This document shows, one piece after another, positions 6,611 to 13,400 of a stretch of DNA of 13,400 nucleotides (its first letter is position 1; the number at the start of each line of letters is the position of its first letter). The stretch is from positions 1-13,400 of the forward strand of contig JAHHQT010000051.1 in assembly GCA_020026215.1 (NCBI GenBank), given 5' to 3'. A program made the position numbers and the translations under genes. This DNA comes from Muribaculaceae bacterium (GTDB lineage Bacteria > Bacteroidota > Bacteroidia > Bacteroidales > Muribaculaceae). Under the pieces are notes generated by a model that saw only the letters and a program-made list of their open reading frames with translations, had not been told where the DNA came from and searched no databases.

Positions 6611-7068
6611 TGAAATTAAAATTATCACCAATAAATATTAGAAATAAGCGTGCCACTTTTGATTATGAGGTGGTCGAAACCTATACTGCCGGTATTGTGC
6701 TGACTGGAACAGAAATCAAATCCATCCGTTTGGGTAAGGCTAGTTTGGTGGATACATTCTGTTTTGAAGCCAATGGAGAAATATGGGTGAAGAATATGTA
6801 TATTGGAGAGTATTTCTATGGCTCATATAACAATCATAGTGCCCGACGTGACAGAAAACTATTGTTGAACAAGAAGGAAATACGAGAATTGGGGAAAGCT
6901 AGTAAGGATAATGGCTTTTCTATTATCCCATTGAAGGTATTTATCACTTCAAAAGGTTTGGCAAAGATAGATATCGCTTTGGCAAAAGGTAAAAAAGAAT
7001 ACGATAAACGTCAATCAATTAAGGAAAAGGAAGATAAACGAGAAATGGATAGAATGTTTAAATACTAA
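6610..7068 (+). CDS. smpB: SsrA-binding protein SmpB
   Basis: This 152-residue protein binds tmRNA and, together with it, rescues ribosomes stalled on messages that lack a stop codon, tagging the nascent peptide for degradation. Recognisable family segments are NKRATFDYEVVETYTAGIVL near the N-terminus, the GTEIKSIRLGKASLVDTF beta-barrel core, the HSARRDRKLLLNKKEI tmRNA-contact region, and the basic C-terminal tail LAKGKKEYDKRQSIKEKE that folds in the mRNA channel. Its length is that of the family. The start codon overlaps the stop of the upstream membrane-protein gene by one base. The stop codon overlaps the stop of the convergent methyltransferase gene by 4 bp (shared bases 7065-7068), with no hairpin terminator between them. 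The tmRNA gene ssrA is not in this window. Confidence 0.96.
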   Translation: MKLKLSPINIRNKRATFDYEVVETYTAGIVLTGTEIKSIRLGKASLVDTFCFEANGEIWVKNMYIGEYFYGSYNNHSARRDRKLLLNKKEIRELGKASKDNGFSIIPLKVFITSKGLAKIDIALAKGKKEYDKRQSIKEKEDKREMDRMFKY

Positions 7069-8282
7069 TTCACTTTCTCACAACATAAAATAACTTTTTT
7101 GTTAGTATAGTCTGTGGTGGCAATGATGTAATTCTTGCCACCATCTTTTATTTTTAGCTTCTTTTGTAATTCCGCCGGTGACAATGGAAAGTTTCTGCAG
7201 ATAATATTGGCTGTAGGGGATTCATCGCGTAATTTTTTAATTTCTCCTTTTGACAAGCCTGCTGTTTTTAGTATTCTAAACGCTCTTCCTGGAAAAACAT
7301 CAAGAATAGATTCATTTTTGGTGATAAACAGATGGGAGTTGTCAGCCACTTTCCCTAATTTCAGTTTGTCGCAAACTAAGTCGAATGCGCCCGATTTCAT
7401 AATCGAAGCGTTAGGTATCAATAATAAGTCTTTTTCTTCAGGTGAAACCTTGGCGATTTCGATATTGGGCTTTTCATTGTACAAAAATTCAAAAAGCTGA
7501 GTGGATGAGTTCTCAAAATTTAAAGTATGAATGATGGTTCTTTCCACTTTGGCATCTTTCAATAAAATCTTGAACAAGAGCTCGCGACATTCATTTTTAA
7601 CAGAAAGAATCCAAGTGTCGGAGATATTTGGAAAGTCTGAAAGCGTTTGGGTAACATCAACCATCGGGGAAGCCTTGACGATAATAAAATTGCATTTTGA
7701 ATGGATATTTTCCAATATTTTGGTCAAATCAGGTTGGCAATCTTTCAGTCCATAAGAGCGTATTGTTTTGTCTTTCTCAACTCTACGGGATGGGTCAATA
7801 AAACATGCGGAGATTTCAGAATCAATGGCCTTTGCAAAATGTTCTGCATCGTCACAAATAGCAGTTACATTGTGTGCTCCAAGTCTGTCGAAATTATATT
7901 TGGCTGTGTCGGAAACATTTTTATCAATTTCAATGCTTTGCAGATGCTTGACTTTCTTTGAAATGAAAAAAGAATCAATTCCCAAACCCGAGGTGAAATC
8001 TACGACTTCTTCACAACTCTCAAATAGATTGGCATGGAACTCTGCCAATATTTCTGAAGTGCATTGCTCTGTGGAAATATCAGTTGGGAAAATTATTTTA
8101 TCCCAAAGGGTAGGGAGTTTGTGTTTGGTTCGATTTCTGCAATCAATTTGACGAATAGCAAATTCTTTATCAAACGATAGGTCTGAAAACTTTTTCAAAC
8201 GGAGTTTGATTATATCCTCATTTTGATGTTGAGTGATAAAATCTTTGTATTCTTTGTTGTCTGTGAAAGAGAAATCTTGCAT
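7065..8282 (-). CDS. PG_1098-type SAM-dependent methyltransferase with THUMP-like domain
   Basis: This 405-residue cytosolic protein has a class I methyltransferase core. Motif I is VVDFTSGLGIDS at residues 93-104. The acidic end of the second strand is IEID (117-120). The active-site motif is FIDPSRR (161-167), with a following KASPMVD segment (203-209). The region from about 210 to 330 fits the ferredoxin-like domain named after Porphyromonas gingivalis PG_1098, and the C-terminal 80 residues (GRAFRILKTAGLSKGEIKKL onward) fit a THUMP-like RNA-binding domain. Relatives are thought to modify RNA, but the base and the RNA are not known to me. It has its own -7 box and sits convergent to smpB with a 4-base stop overlap. 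The upstream nqr operon ends in a strong terminator, so it is not part of that operon. Confidence 0.8.
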   Translation of the reverse strand: MQDFSFTDNKEYKDFITQHQNEDIIKLRLKKFSDLSFDKEFAIRQIDCRNRTKHKLPTLWDKIIFPTDISTEQCTSEILAEFHANLFESCEEVVDFTSGLGIDSFFISKKVKHLQSIEIDKNVSDTAKYNFDRLGAHNVTAICDDAEHFAKAIDSEISACFIDPSRRVEKDKTIRSYGLKDCQPDLTKILENIHSKCNFIIVKASPMVDVTQTLSDFPNISDTWILSVKNECRELLFKILLKDAKVERTIIHTLNFENSSTQLFEFLYNEKPNIEIAKVSPEEKDLLLIPNASIMKSGAFDLVCDKLKLGKVADNSHLFITKNESILDVFPGRAFRILKTAGLSKGEIKKLRDESPTANIICRNFPLSPAELQKKLKIKDGGKNYIIATTDYTNKKVILCCEKVN

Positions 8283-8301
8283 TTTGTCTTATTTGTTTCT
8301 G

Positions 8302-8309
8302 CAAAGATA
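8302..8309 (-). promoter_or_regulatory. Candidate -7 promoter box for the methyltransferase gene
   Basis: The minus strand reads TATCTTTG (8309-8302), an exact TAnnTTTG match 19 bp before the ATG. The only -33 candidate is TTG at 8335-8333, with a long 23-bp spacer, so the promoter is only moderately supported. Confidence 0.5.
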
Positions 8310-8336
8310 ATGAAACTCTTTTTAATTTAGGACAAT

Positions 8337-8366
8337 AAAAAAGTCCCGTAAGTTGATTACGGGACT
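8337..8366 (-). terminator. Rho-independent terminator of the nqr operon
   Basis: A perfect 10-base stem (8342-8351 with 8357-8366, agtcccgtaa/ttacgggact) with a 5-base loop starts 22 bases after the nqrF stop. It leads into six T residues on the minus strand (8342-8337). The GC-rich stem plus T tract is textbook. Confidence 0.9.
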
Positions 8367-8388
8367 CTGTTTTATCTATAGTTGGAGA

Positions 8389-9657
8389 TTATCCTCCGAA
8401 GTTATCGTATTTAATGTTTTCAGGATCTACACCAAGACCATCAAGCATATTGACAACTGCTTTACTCATTGGACCAGGACCACACATATAGTATTCAATG
8501 TCTTCTGGTGATTCATGGTCTTTCAAGTACTTGTTGTAAATGACTTCGTGGATGAAACCTGTGTCGCCTTTCCAATTGTCTTCAGGTAATGCTGCACTTA
8601 AAGCAATGTGGAATGAGAAATTGTCAAATTCTCTTTCCAACTCACGGAAGTCTTCTTCATAGAATATTTCAGCTTTAGAACGTGCTCCATACCAGTATGA
8701 AATCTTTCTATCGCGAATATTCTTTGTCTTCAACAGCCATAGGATATGAGCGCGTAGAGGAGCCATACCTGCACCACCACCGATATAAAGCATTTCAGCT
8801 TTGCTGTCTATGTTCGGGTGGAAGTCGCCATAAGGAGCTGACATCATAATCTTGTCACCCGGTTTTAATGAGAAGATATAGGAAGATGCAATACCTGGAG
8901 AAACTTTCATAAATCCGCCGTTTACTCTGTCAAAAGGAGGAGTGGCAATACGCACATTCAATTTGATGATATCGCCTTCTTCTGGATAGTTGGCCATAGA
9001 ATAGGCACGGATAGTTTCCACTGTATTCTTGCAGTCCAAGTCCCACATTTTGAAATGATCCCAATCTTTGTGATACATTGGTTCAACATCAATATCCTTG
9101 TATTGCATGCTATAAGTTGGAATGTCAATTTGGCAATAGCTACCTGGAATGAAGTCCAAATGTTCACCTTCAGGCAAGCGGACGATGAATTCCTTGATGA
9201 ATGTAGCCAAGTTTTTGTTGGAAACCACTTCACATTCCCATTTCTTGATACCTAAAATAGATTCCGGTACAAGAATCTTCATATCGTTCTTTACTTTGAC
9301 TTGACAACCCAAGTGCCAGTTGTTTTGAAGTTCTTTACGAGTAAAGTGTACTTTTTCAGTAGGCGATGCTTCTGGACCGCCTTCCATGATGCGGACACGA
9401 CATTGTCCGCAACTACCGCCACCACCACAAGCAGAAGGTAGGAAAACCTTGTGGTCTGCCAATGTTGAAAGGAGAGAACCTCCTGTTGGTACATTCAATT
9501 CTTTCTTGTCATTTATGGTGATTTTAATCTTACCGGAAGGAACCAAGTATTTTTTAGCTATCAATAGTATTACAACCAATAATAGAGTCAATATTAAGAA
9601 TAGGGCTGTCCCCATCAATATTGTTAAATTATTTATCGATAATAATAAGTTTTCCAT
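8389..9657 (-). CDS. nqrF: Na+-NQR subunit F (NADH-oxidising flavoprotein)
   Basis: This 422-residue subunit takes electrons from NADH for the Na+-pumping complex. One N-terminal membrane helix (about residues 12-35) anchors it. A ferredoxin domain follows with the 2Fe-2S ligands C77, C83, C86 and C118, in the same spacing as the Vibrio enzyme. The FAD-binding motif RAYSMANYP is at 217-225. The NADH-binding part has YIGGGAGMAP at 291-300 and YYMCGPGPM at 389-397, where C392 corresponds to the conserved cysteine near the NADH and flavin site. The protein ends in NFGG, as reductases of this fold often do. It is the last gene of the operon, 11 bp after nqrE, and is followed by a terminator. Confidence 0.97.
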   Translation of the reverse strand: MENLLLSINNLTILMGTALFLILTLLLVVILLIAKKYLVPSGKIKITINDKKELNVPTGGSLLSTLADHKVFLPSACGGGGSCGQCRVRIMEGGPEASPTEKVHFTRKELQNNWHLGCQVKVKNDMKILVPESILGIKKWECEVVSNKNLATFIKEFIVRLPEGEHLDFIPGSYCQIDIPTYSMQYKDIDVEPMYHKDWDHFKMWDLDCKNTVETIRAYSMANYPEEGDIIKLNVRIATPPFDRVNGGFMKVSPGIASSYIFSLKPGDKIMMSAPYGDFHPNIDSKAEMLYIGGGAGMAPLRAHILWLLKTKNIRDRKISYWYGARSKAEIFYEEDFRELEREFDNFSFHIALSAALPEDNWKGDTGFIHEVIYNKYLKDHESPEDIEYYMCGPGPMSKAVVNMLDGLGVDPENIKYDNFGG

Positions 9658-9668
9658 AATTCTGTCTT

Positions 9669-10283
9669 TTAGATTTTAATGCCTAAGAAGCTCATAAATG
9701 CGATGCCCATCAAACCTGTAATGATAAATGTGATACCAATACCTTTCAATGGTGCAGGGATGTTAGAATAGGACAAGCGTTCTCTAATGGCTGCGATACA
9801 CACAATAGCCAACATCCAACCAATTCCGGAGCCTGCTCCGTATATGGTTGCAGTACCTATTGAACCAAAATCTCTTTGTTGCATGAATAATGAACAACCC
9901 AAGATGGCACAGTTAACAGCGATTAGTGGAAGGAAAATTCCTAATGAAGAATATAGGCTTGGTGAGAATTTTTCCACTGCCATTTCAACCAATTGTGTGG
10001 CTGATGCAATTACTGCAATGAATAGAATCAAACTCAAAAAACTCAAGTCAACATCGGCAAATTCAGGACTAATCCATGACAATGCTCCAGGTCTTAGGAA
10101 GTACATTTCCAATGTATAATTGATAGGAAGGGTAACGATTAGCATGAATGTTACGGCAATTCCCAATCCAAATGCAGTTTTTACATTCTTTGATACCGCC
10201 AAATATGAGCACATTCCCAAGAAATATGCAAATATCATATTGTCGATAAATATCGAGCGTATAAATAAATTCAAATTTTCCAT
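9669..10283 (-). CDS. nqrE: Na+-NQR subunit E
   Basis: This 204-residue membrane protein of six helices pairs with NqrD in an inverted arrangement, and together they hold the intramembrane iron or 2Fe-2S centre. The two metal-ligand cysteines are present: C25 in FLGMCSYLAVSKN and C125 in AVNCAILG. ETAIRERL-like loop residues (AAIRERLSYS at 164-173) are also typical. The long third-helix approach with ATQLVEM at 95-101 fits NqrE and not the shorter RnfA. It lies 13 bp after nqrD. The ATG at 10281-10283 has an AGGA-like sequence about 8 bases before it on the minus strand. Confidence 0.95.
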   Translation of the reverse strand: MENLNLFIRSIFIDNMIFAYFLGMCSYLAVSKNVKTAFGLGIAVTFMLIVTLPINYTLEMYFLRPGALSWISPEFADVDLSFLSLILFIAVIASATQLVEMAVEKFSPSLYSSLGIFLPLIAVNCAILGCSLFMQQRDFGSIGTATIYGAGSGIGWMLAIVCIAAIRERLSYSNIPAPLKGIGITFIITGLMGIAFMSFLGIKI

Positions 10284-10296
10284 CGTATCCTATCTT

Positions 10297-10923
10297 TTAA
10301 TTCTTTTCTTGAAGGTCTTTGTTTTTAGAACGGTGTACCCAGATGATACAAGCCACTGTGATTAATGCCATTGGTGGTAAAATCATCAAGCCATTGTTTT
10401 GGTAACCCATTTCATAGAATGAATTTGGTATGATTTGGTAACCAAGAAGTGTTCCTGAACCTAACAATTCACGGATAGTGGCTACAATTACCAAAATGAT
10501 AGCATAACCTAATCCATTTCCAACACCATCTAGGAAAGACGGCCATGGTTTGTTGGCAAGCGCAAAGGCTTCCAAACGTCCCATCAAGATACAGTTTGTA
10601 ATAATCAATCCAATGAAAACTGAAAGTTGTTTACTTACTTCATAGTTGTAGGCTTTCAAAATTTGGTCAACGATGATTACTAAAGAAGCAACTACCACAA
10701 GTTGGACAATAATTCTGACACTTGTTGGAATTGTGTTTCGAATCAAAGAGATAATCACATTTGAAAATGCTGTTACAGCTATTACTGAAATTCCCATCAC
10801 TATTGCCGGCTCAAGTTTTGCCGTTACCGCCAATGCTGAACAGATACCCAACACCTGTACGATGATAGGGTTGTTCTTTGAAAGCGGATTAAATAGTACT
10901 GATTTATTTTTTTTACTTAGCAT
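10297..10923 (-). CDS. nqrD: Na+-NQR subunit D
   Basis: This 208-residue membrane protein has about six helices and is homologous to NqrE and RnfE. Cysteines C28 (LGICSALAVTAK) and C111 (ITNCILMGRLEAFA) supply the other half of the metal site shared with NqrE. The conserved RLEAFALANKPWPSFLDGVGNGLGY loop begins at 116, and ATIRELLGSG at 148-157 is another family hallmark. An N-terminal cytosolic segment precedes NPIIVQVLGICSALAV, as is usual in this subunit. It starts 6 bp after nqrC ends. The basic C-terminal tail (HRSKNKDLQEKN) faces the cytoplasm. Confidence 0.95.
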   Translation of the reverse strand: MLSKKNKSVLFNPLSKNNPIIVQVLGICSALAVTAKLEPAIVMGISVIAVTAFSNVIISLIRNTIPTSVRIIVQLVVVASLVIIVDQILKAYNYEVSKQLSVFIGLIITNCILMGRLEAFALANKPWPSFLDGVGNGLGYAIILVIVATIRELLGSGTLLGYQIIPNSFYEMGYQNNGLMILPPMALITVACIIWVHRSKNKDLQEKN

Positions 10924-10929
10924 GATCGT

Positions 10930-11631
10930 TTAGTTTTCTTGGATTTTACTCAAAAAATTCTGATAGCAAGACAAGCAGGAACTTAACATTGATTGTACGC
11001 CTTTACTTGTGATTGTACCTCCTGAGATGGCATCAACGTAGTCTTCTCCGTTTGTGGGTTTTTGACCTTGTTTTAGAACAGAGATAGATTTGAATTCACC
11101 ATCTTTAATTAATTCTTTTCCGTCAAATTGCTTGGAGAAATGGTCTGTGGCAATTTCAGCACCCAAGCCCGGGGTTTCACCTTGGTGAGAGAAGTAGGCA
11201 CCATAAACTGTTTTGCCATCGTCAGCAATAGAGACATATCCCCAAATCGGTCCCCACAATCCGGCACCATAAATTGGCAGAATGTATTTCTTGCTATTGT
11301 CTATTTGGCATTCAAAGACAGGAAGAAGTCTTTCTTCAGGGGCTTTCTTGATTTCAGCGGCTACGTTGACATCGAAAGCCTTACCTTCTTTCTTTTCTCC
11401 ATTAATATCTATAATGTAACTGTCGGTGATGTATTGATTATACATGTCAATCGTATTCTCTTTTTCCGCTGTTACGTGTACAGACTTCAATATTTGTTGC
11501 ATTTTGTCAATGCTGATATTGTCATTTTGTGCAGGCTTGAGTGTCAATGAAACCCATGCCAAAATTACACCCACTACTAAAATCAGTAGTGCCATGTAGA
11601 ATAATGTATATGTATTTCCTTGTTTATTCAT
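10930..11631 (-). CDS. nqrC: Na+-NQR subunit C (covalent FMN carrier)
   Basis: This 233-residue subunit has one N-terminal membrane helix (about residues 8-30) and a periplasmic FMN-binding domain. WGPIWGYVSI (126-135) and HQGETPGLGAEI (149-160) are typical FMN-domain segments. The flavinylation motif D-x-x-S/T-G-A-T appears as D200-AISGG-T206, so T206 should carry FMN through a phosphoester bond made by ApbE. The residue before this Thr is Gly where the usual motif has Ala. Near the C-terminus a CxxC pair (C219, C222) is present, which I do not associate with a known role in NqrC. The gene starts 3 bp after nqrB ends, which implies close translational coupling. Confidence 0.95.
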   Translation of the reverse strand: MNKQGNTYTLFYMALLILVVGVILAWVSLTLKPAQNDNISIDKMQQILKSVHVTAEKENTIDMYNQYITDSYIIDINGEKKEGKAFDVNVAAEIKKAPEERLLPVFECQIDNSKKYILPIYGAGLWGPIWGYVSIADDGKTVYGAYFSHQGETPGLGAEIATDHFSKQFDGKELIKDGEFKSISVLKQGQKPTNGEDYVDAISGGTITSKGVQSMLSSCLSCYQNFLSKIQEN

Positions 11632-11634
11632 GAC

Positions 11635-12843
11635 CTATGATTGTTTTGCACGGCGCATTCTGCGACGTATGTTGGTTTCTACTACACAATAGTCTATCAA
11701 TGGAGCAAAAGCGTTCATCAATAGTATAGCAAGCATTGCTCCTTCAGGATAACCGCTGTTGTAAACACGGATGAGGATTGCCATCACACCGACCAAGAAT
11801 CCGTAGATGTATTTACCGACATTGGTATGTGCTGCGGTAACAGGGTCTGTTGCCATGAATACAGCTGCAAATGCGAATCCGCCTAGACAGATATGTTGCA
11901 ATGGGCAAATCAAAGAGCCTGCATAAGTTTCGCTTGGGAATAGGTTAGCAATGAATGCCATAAATAAACCACCGACAAATACTGGAATCATAATTCTCCA
12001 GCTTGCGATGCCTGTAAATAATAGGATGAGTCCACCGATAAGGATGAATAGTGTTGAGGTTTCACCGATAGAACCAGGAATAAGTCCTAAGAAAGAGTCC
12101 CATAAAGTGATTGGATCGCCAATCGCATTGGTGAAATTAATCGAACTACCAGTGTTGGTGGCCATTTGTCCAAGAGGTGTTGCACCACTGAAGTTGTCAA
12201 CTACTGTTCCTTCGCCTAATCCGAAGATTGAAAAGGTTGGAATAAATACACTGTCACCTGACATCTTGGAAGGGTAGGCAAAGAATAGGAATGCACGTGT
12301 CATCAAAGCTACGTTGAAGATGTTCATACCTGTACCACCAAATACTTCCTTCACGAAGATAACTGAGAATGCCGTGGCAACGGCAATCATCCATAATGGA
12401 GTCTCTATTGGGCAAATCATTGGAATCAACAGACCTGATACCAAGAAACCTTCTTGGATTTCGTGCCCGCGAATTTGGGCAGATGCAAATTCAATACCCA
12501 AACCGACTACGTATGAGACGATGATTTTAGGCAATACAGCCAAGAATCCGTATAGAAACATTGTCCAAAATCCAGCATCCAATTCTCCGATAGTCAAATA
12601 TCGTTGATAACCGATATTGTACATACCAAACAATAGTGCTGGAATCAAAGCAATGACCACAATAATCATTGTACGTTTAGAGTCGATACTGTCGTGTATG
12701 TGAACTCCTTGTGAAGAAGTCTTGTCCGGAGTGAACAGGAAAGACTCAAAACCTTCATAAACTGAATGCAGTTTCGCAAACTTACCGCCTTCAGAAAATT
12801 GAGGTTTTATCTTATCTAATTGGTTTTTAATATTCTTTTTCAC
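11635..12843 (-). CDS. nqrB: Na+-NQR subunit B (quinone and Na+ channel subunit), GTG start
   Basis: This 402-residue integral membrane subunit has about ten helices, carries covalent FMN and riboflavin, and forms much of the Na+ path and quinone site. The flavinylation motif D216-NFSGA-T222 is a full match, so T222 is the FMN attachment residue. GHEIQEGFLVSGLLIPMICP begins at 126 and FVKEVFGGTGMNIFNVAL at 163; both are strongly conserved. The start is a GTG (12841-12843). An in-frame stop lies five codons upstream, and the first Met in the protein is residue 59, which would remove the conserved LDKIKPQFSEGGKF segment. No ATG alternative therefore fits. It lies 12 bp after nqrA. Confidence 0.95.
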   Translation of the reverse strand: MKKNIKNQLDKIKPQFSEGGKFAKLHSVYEGFESFLFTPDKTSSQGVHIHDSIDSKRTMIIVVIALIPALLFGMYNIGYQRYLTIGELDAGFWTMFLYGFLAVLPKIIVSYVVGLGIEFASAQIRGHEIQEGFLVSGLLIPMICPIETPLWMIAVATAFSVIFVKEVFGGTGMNIFNVALMTRAFLFFAYPSKMSGDSVFIPTFSIFGLGEGTVVDNFSGATPLGQMATNTGSSINFTNAIGDPITLWDSFLGLIPGSIGETSTLFILIGGLILLFTGIASWRIMIPVFVGGLFMAFIANLFPSETYAGSLICPLQHICLGGFAFAAVFMATDPVTAAHTNVGKYIYGFLVGVMAILIRVYNSGYPEGAMLAILLMNAFAPLIDYCVVETNIRRRMRRAKQS

Positions 12844-12855
12844 GATAGGAAGTTT

Positions 12856-13400
12856 TTAGTTTAATTCTCTCATTAAATAATTTAATCCCTCTCTCACGAT
12901 TTTCTGAAGTTGTATTTTTGATGTGTCAATAAATTCACACAACGCGAAATCTTCCGGAGCTATTTCATAGATGCCTAATTGTTCCATCTTGTCAACATCT
13001 TTGGCCAAAATGGCTTTAATCAGAAATTCGGTATAGATATCCATAGGGAATACTTCGTCGTATTCGCCTGCCATAATGATAGCTCTTTCTGAACCGTTGA
13101 TTTTAGCATCGAAATGATAGGCTCTCTTTTTGTGTAGCCAAGAGAAGAAACTACGGCTATGACTGTATTTCTTTGTGCTCAATGAGGCCCACCCCATAAA
13201 TTCAGCTTCGTTTGCATTCTCTGGAATTACTGTGATTTGACGGAATGGAAAATGCAAGTAACCGTTTGCTGTTTCTTGAATGCCTGTCAAAACATTACCT
13301 GCAATAATGCGTGAACTTTCAATGTTTTCCACTTCTTGTTTGATAAGGGTGGATATCGAAATTCCGGCAGTGGTTTGAATGATTTTAGGTGCTTTTACAT
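12856..13400 (-). CDS. nqrA: Na+-NQR subunit A, C-terminal part
   Basis: The last 180 codons of nqrA are present; the rest lies beyond the right edge. The frame stays open to 13398, so a GTG at 13330-13332 is internal and not a start. Segments that identify NqrA are GISISTLIKQEVENIESSR followed by IIAGNVLTG, YLHFPFRQITVIPE, the FMGWASLSTKKYSHSRSF stretch, and the C-terminal YEIAPEDFALCEFIDTSK with IVREGLNYLMRE. NqrA is the cytoplasmic, quinone-associated peripheral subunit of the complex and normally about 450 residues long. It is the first gene of the operon in known nqr clusters, so the operon promoter should lie about 800 bp beyond this window. Confidence 0.95.
   Translation of the reverse strand, partial: VKAPKIIQTTAGISISTLIKQEVENIESSRIIAGNVLTGIQETANGYLHFPFRQITVIPENANEAEFMGWASLSTKKYSHSRSFFSWLHKKRAYHFDAKINGSERAIIMAGEYDEVFPMDIYTEFLIKAILAKDVDKMEQLGIYEIAPEDFALCEFIDTSKIQLQKIVREGLNYLMRELN

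Noticed and set aside
7135..8151. Several overlapping plus-strand open frames of 74-127 codons
   Set aside because: All are antisense to the methyltransferase gene, which shows intact motif I and DPSRR motifs; they look like chance shadows.
9386..9679. Plus-strand open frame of 97 codons
   Set aside because: It is antisense to the ferredoxin domain and N-terminal helix of nqrF, with no support of its own.
13330..13332. GTG as a start for a short 158-residue gene
   Set aside because: The frame continues upstream to the window edge with sequence typical of NqrA, so the codon is internal.
8389..13400. Rnf complex instead of Na+-NQR
   Set aside because: The subunit set includes NqrA and the NqrF fusion of ferredoxin and reductase domains, and lacks RnfB and RnfC.

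Overview
The window looks like an ordinary stretch of chromosome from a member of the Bacteroidota, most likely order Bacteroidales. Three things point there. The DNA is AT-rich. Good matches to the Bacteroidota -7 promoter box TAnnTTTG lie just upstream of five genes that start a transcript. The gene families are typical of the group: a six-subunit Na+-NQR operon, a PG_1098-type methyltransferase, and a lipoprotein resembling Bacteroides Cbp1. I see no tRNA, rRNA, CRISPR array, insertion sequence or phage gene.

Layout from left to right. Bases 1-1465 (minus) hold a secreted phosphodiester glycosidase-like protein that runs off the left edge. Bases 1570-3522 (minus) are a two-gene unit: a sugar nucleotidyltransferase followed 9 bp later by UDP-glucose 4-epimerase (galE). 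It ends in a hairpin terminator whose T tract overlaps the promoter of the glycosidase gene. Bases 3783-4640 (plus) encode a coiled-coil lipoprotein. This gene shares a bidirectional terminator with a convergent LolC/LolE-type ABC permease (4695-5930, minus). Two back-to-back promoters at 5961-6029 drive that permease and, in the other direction, a Yip1-like membrane protein plus smpB (6065-7068, plus). smpB meets a convergent THUMP-like/PG_1098-type methyltransferase (7065-8282, minus) with a 4-base overlap of the two stop codons.

From 8389 to the right edge (minus) is the nqrABCDEF operon, with nqrA cut by the window edge and a strong terminator after nqrF. The six subunits form the Na+-translocating NADH:quinone oxidoreductase. 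Electrons enter from NADH at NqrF (FAD, 2Fe-2S). They pass through the metal centre in NqrD/NqrE and the covalent FMNs in NqrC and NqrB to quinone, while Na+ is pumped out. The cofactor residues expected in NqrB, C, D, E and F are all visible, so the complex should be functional. The covalent flavins need an ApbE flavin transferase, which is not in this window.

I looked for an undescribed system and did not find a convincing one. The items most worth a second look are the glycosidase-like exoprotein, the candidate adhesin lipoprotein with O-glycosylation-type motifs, and the compact promoter and terminator arrangements.
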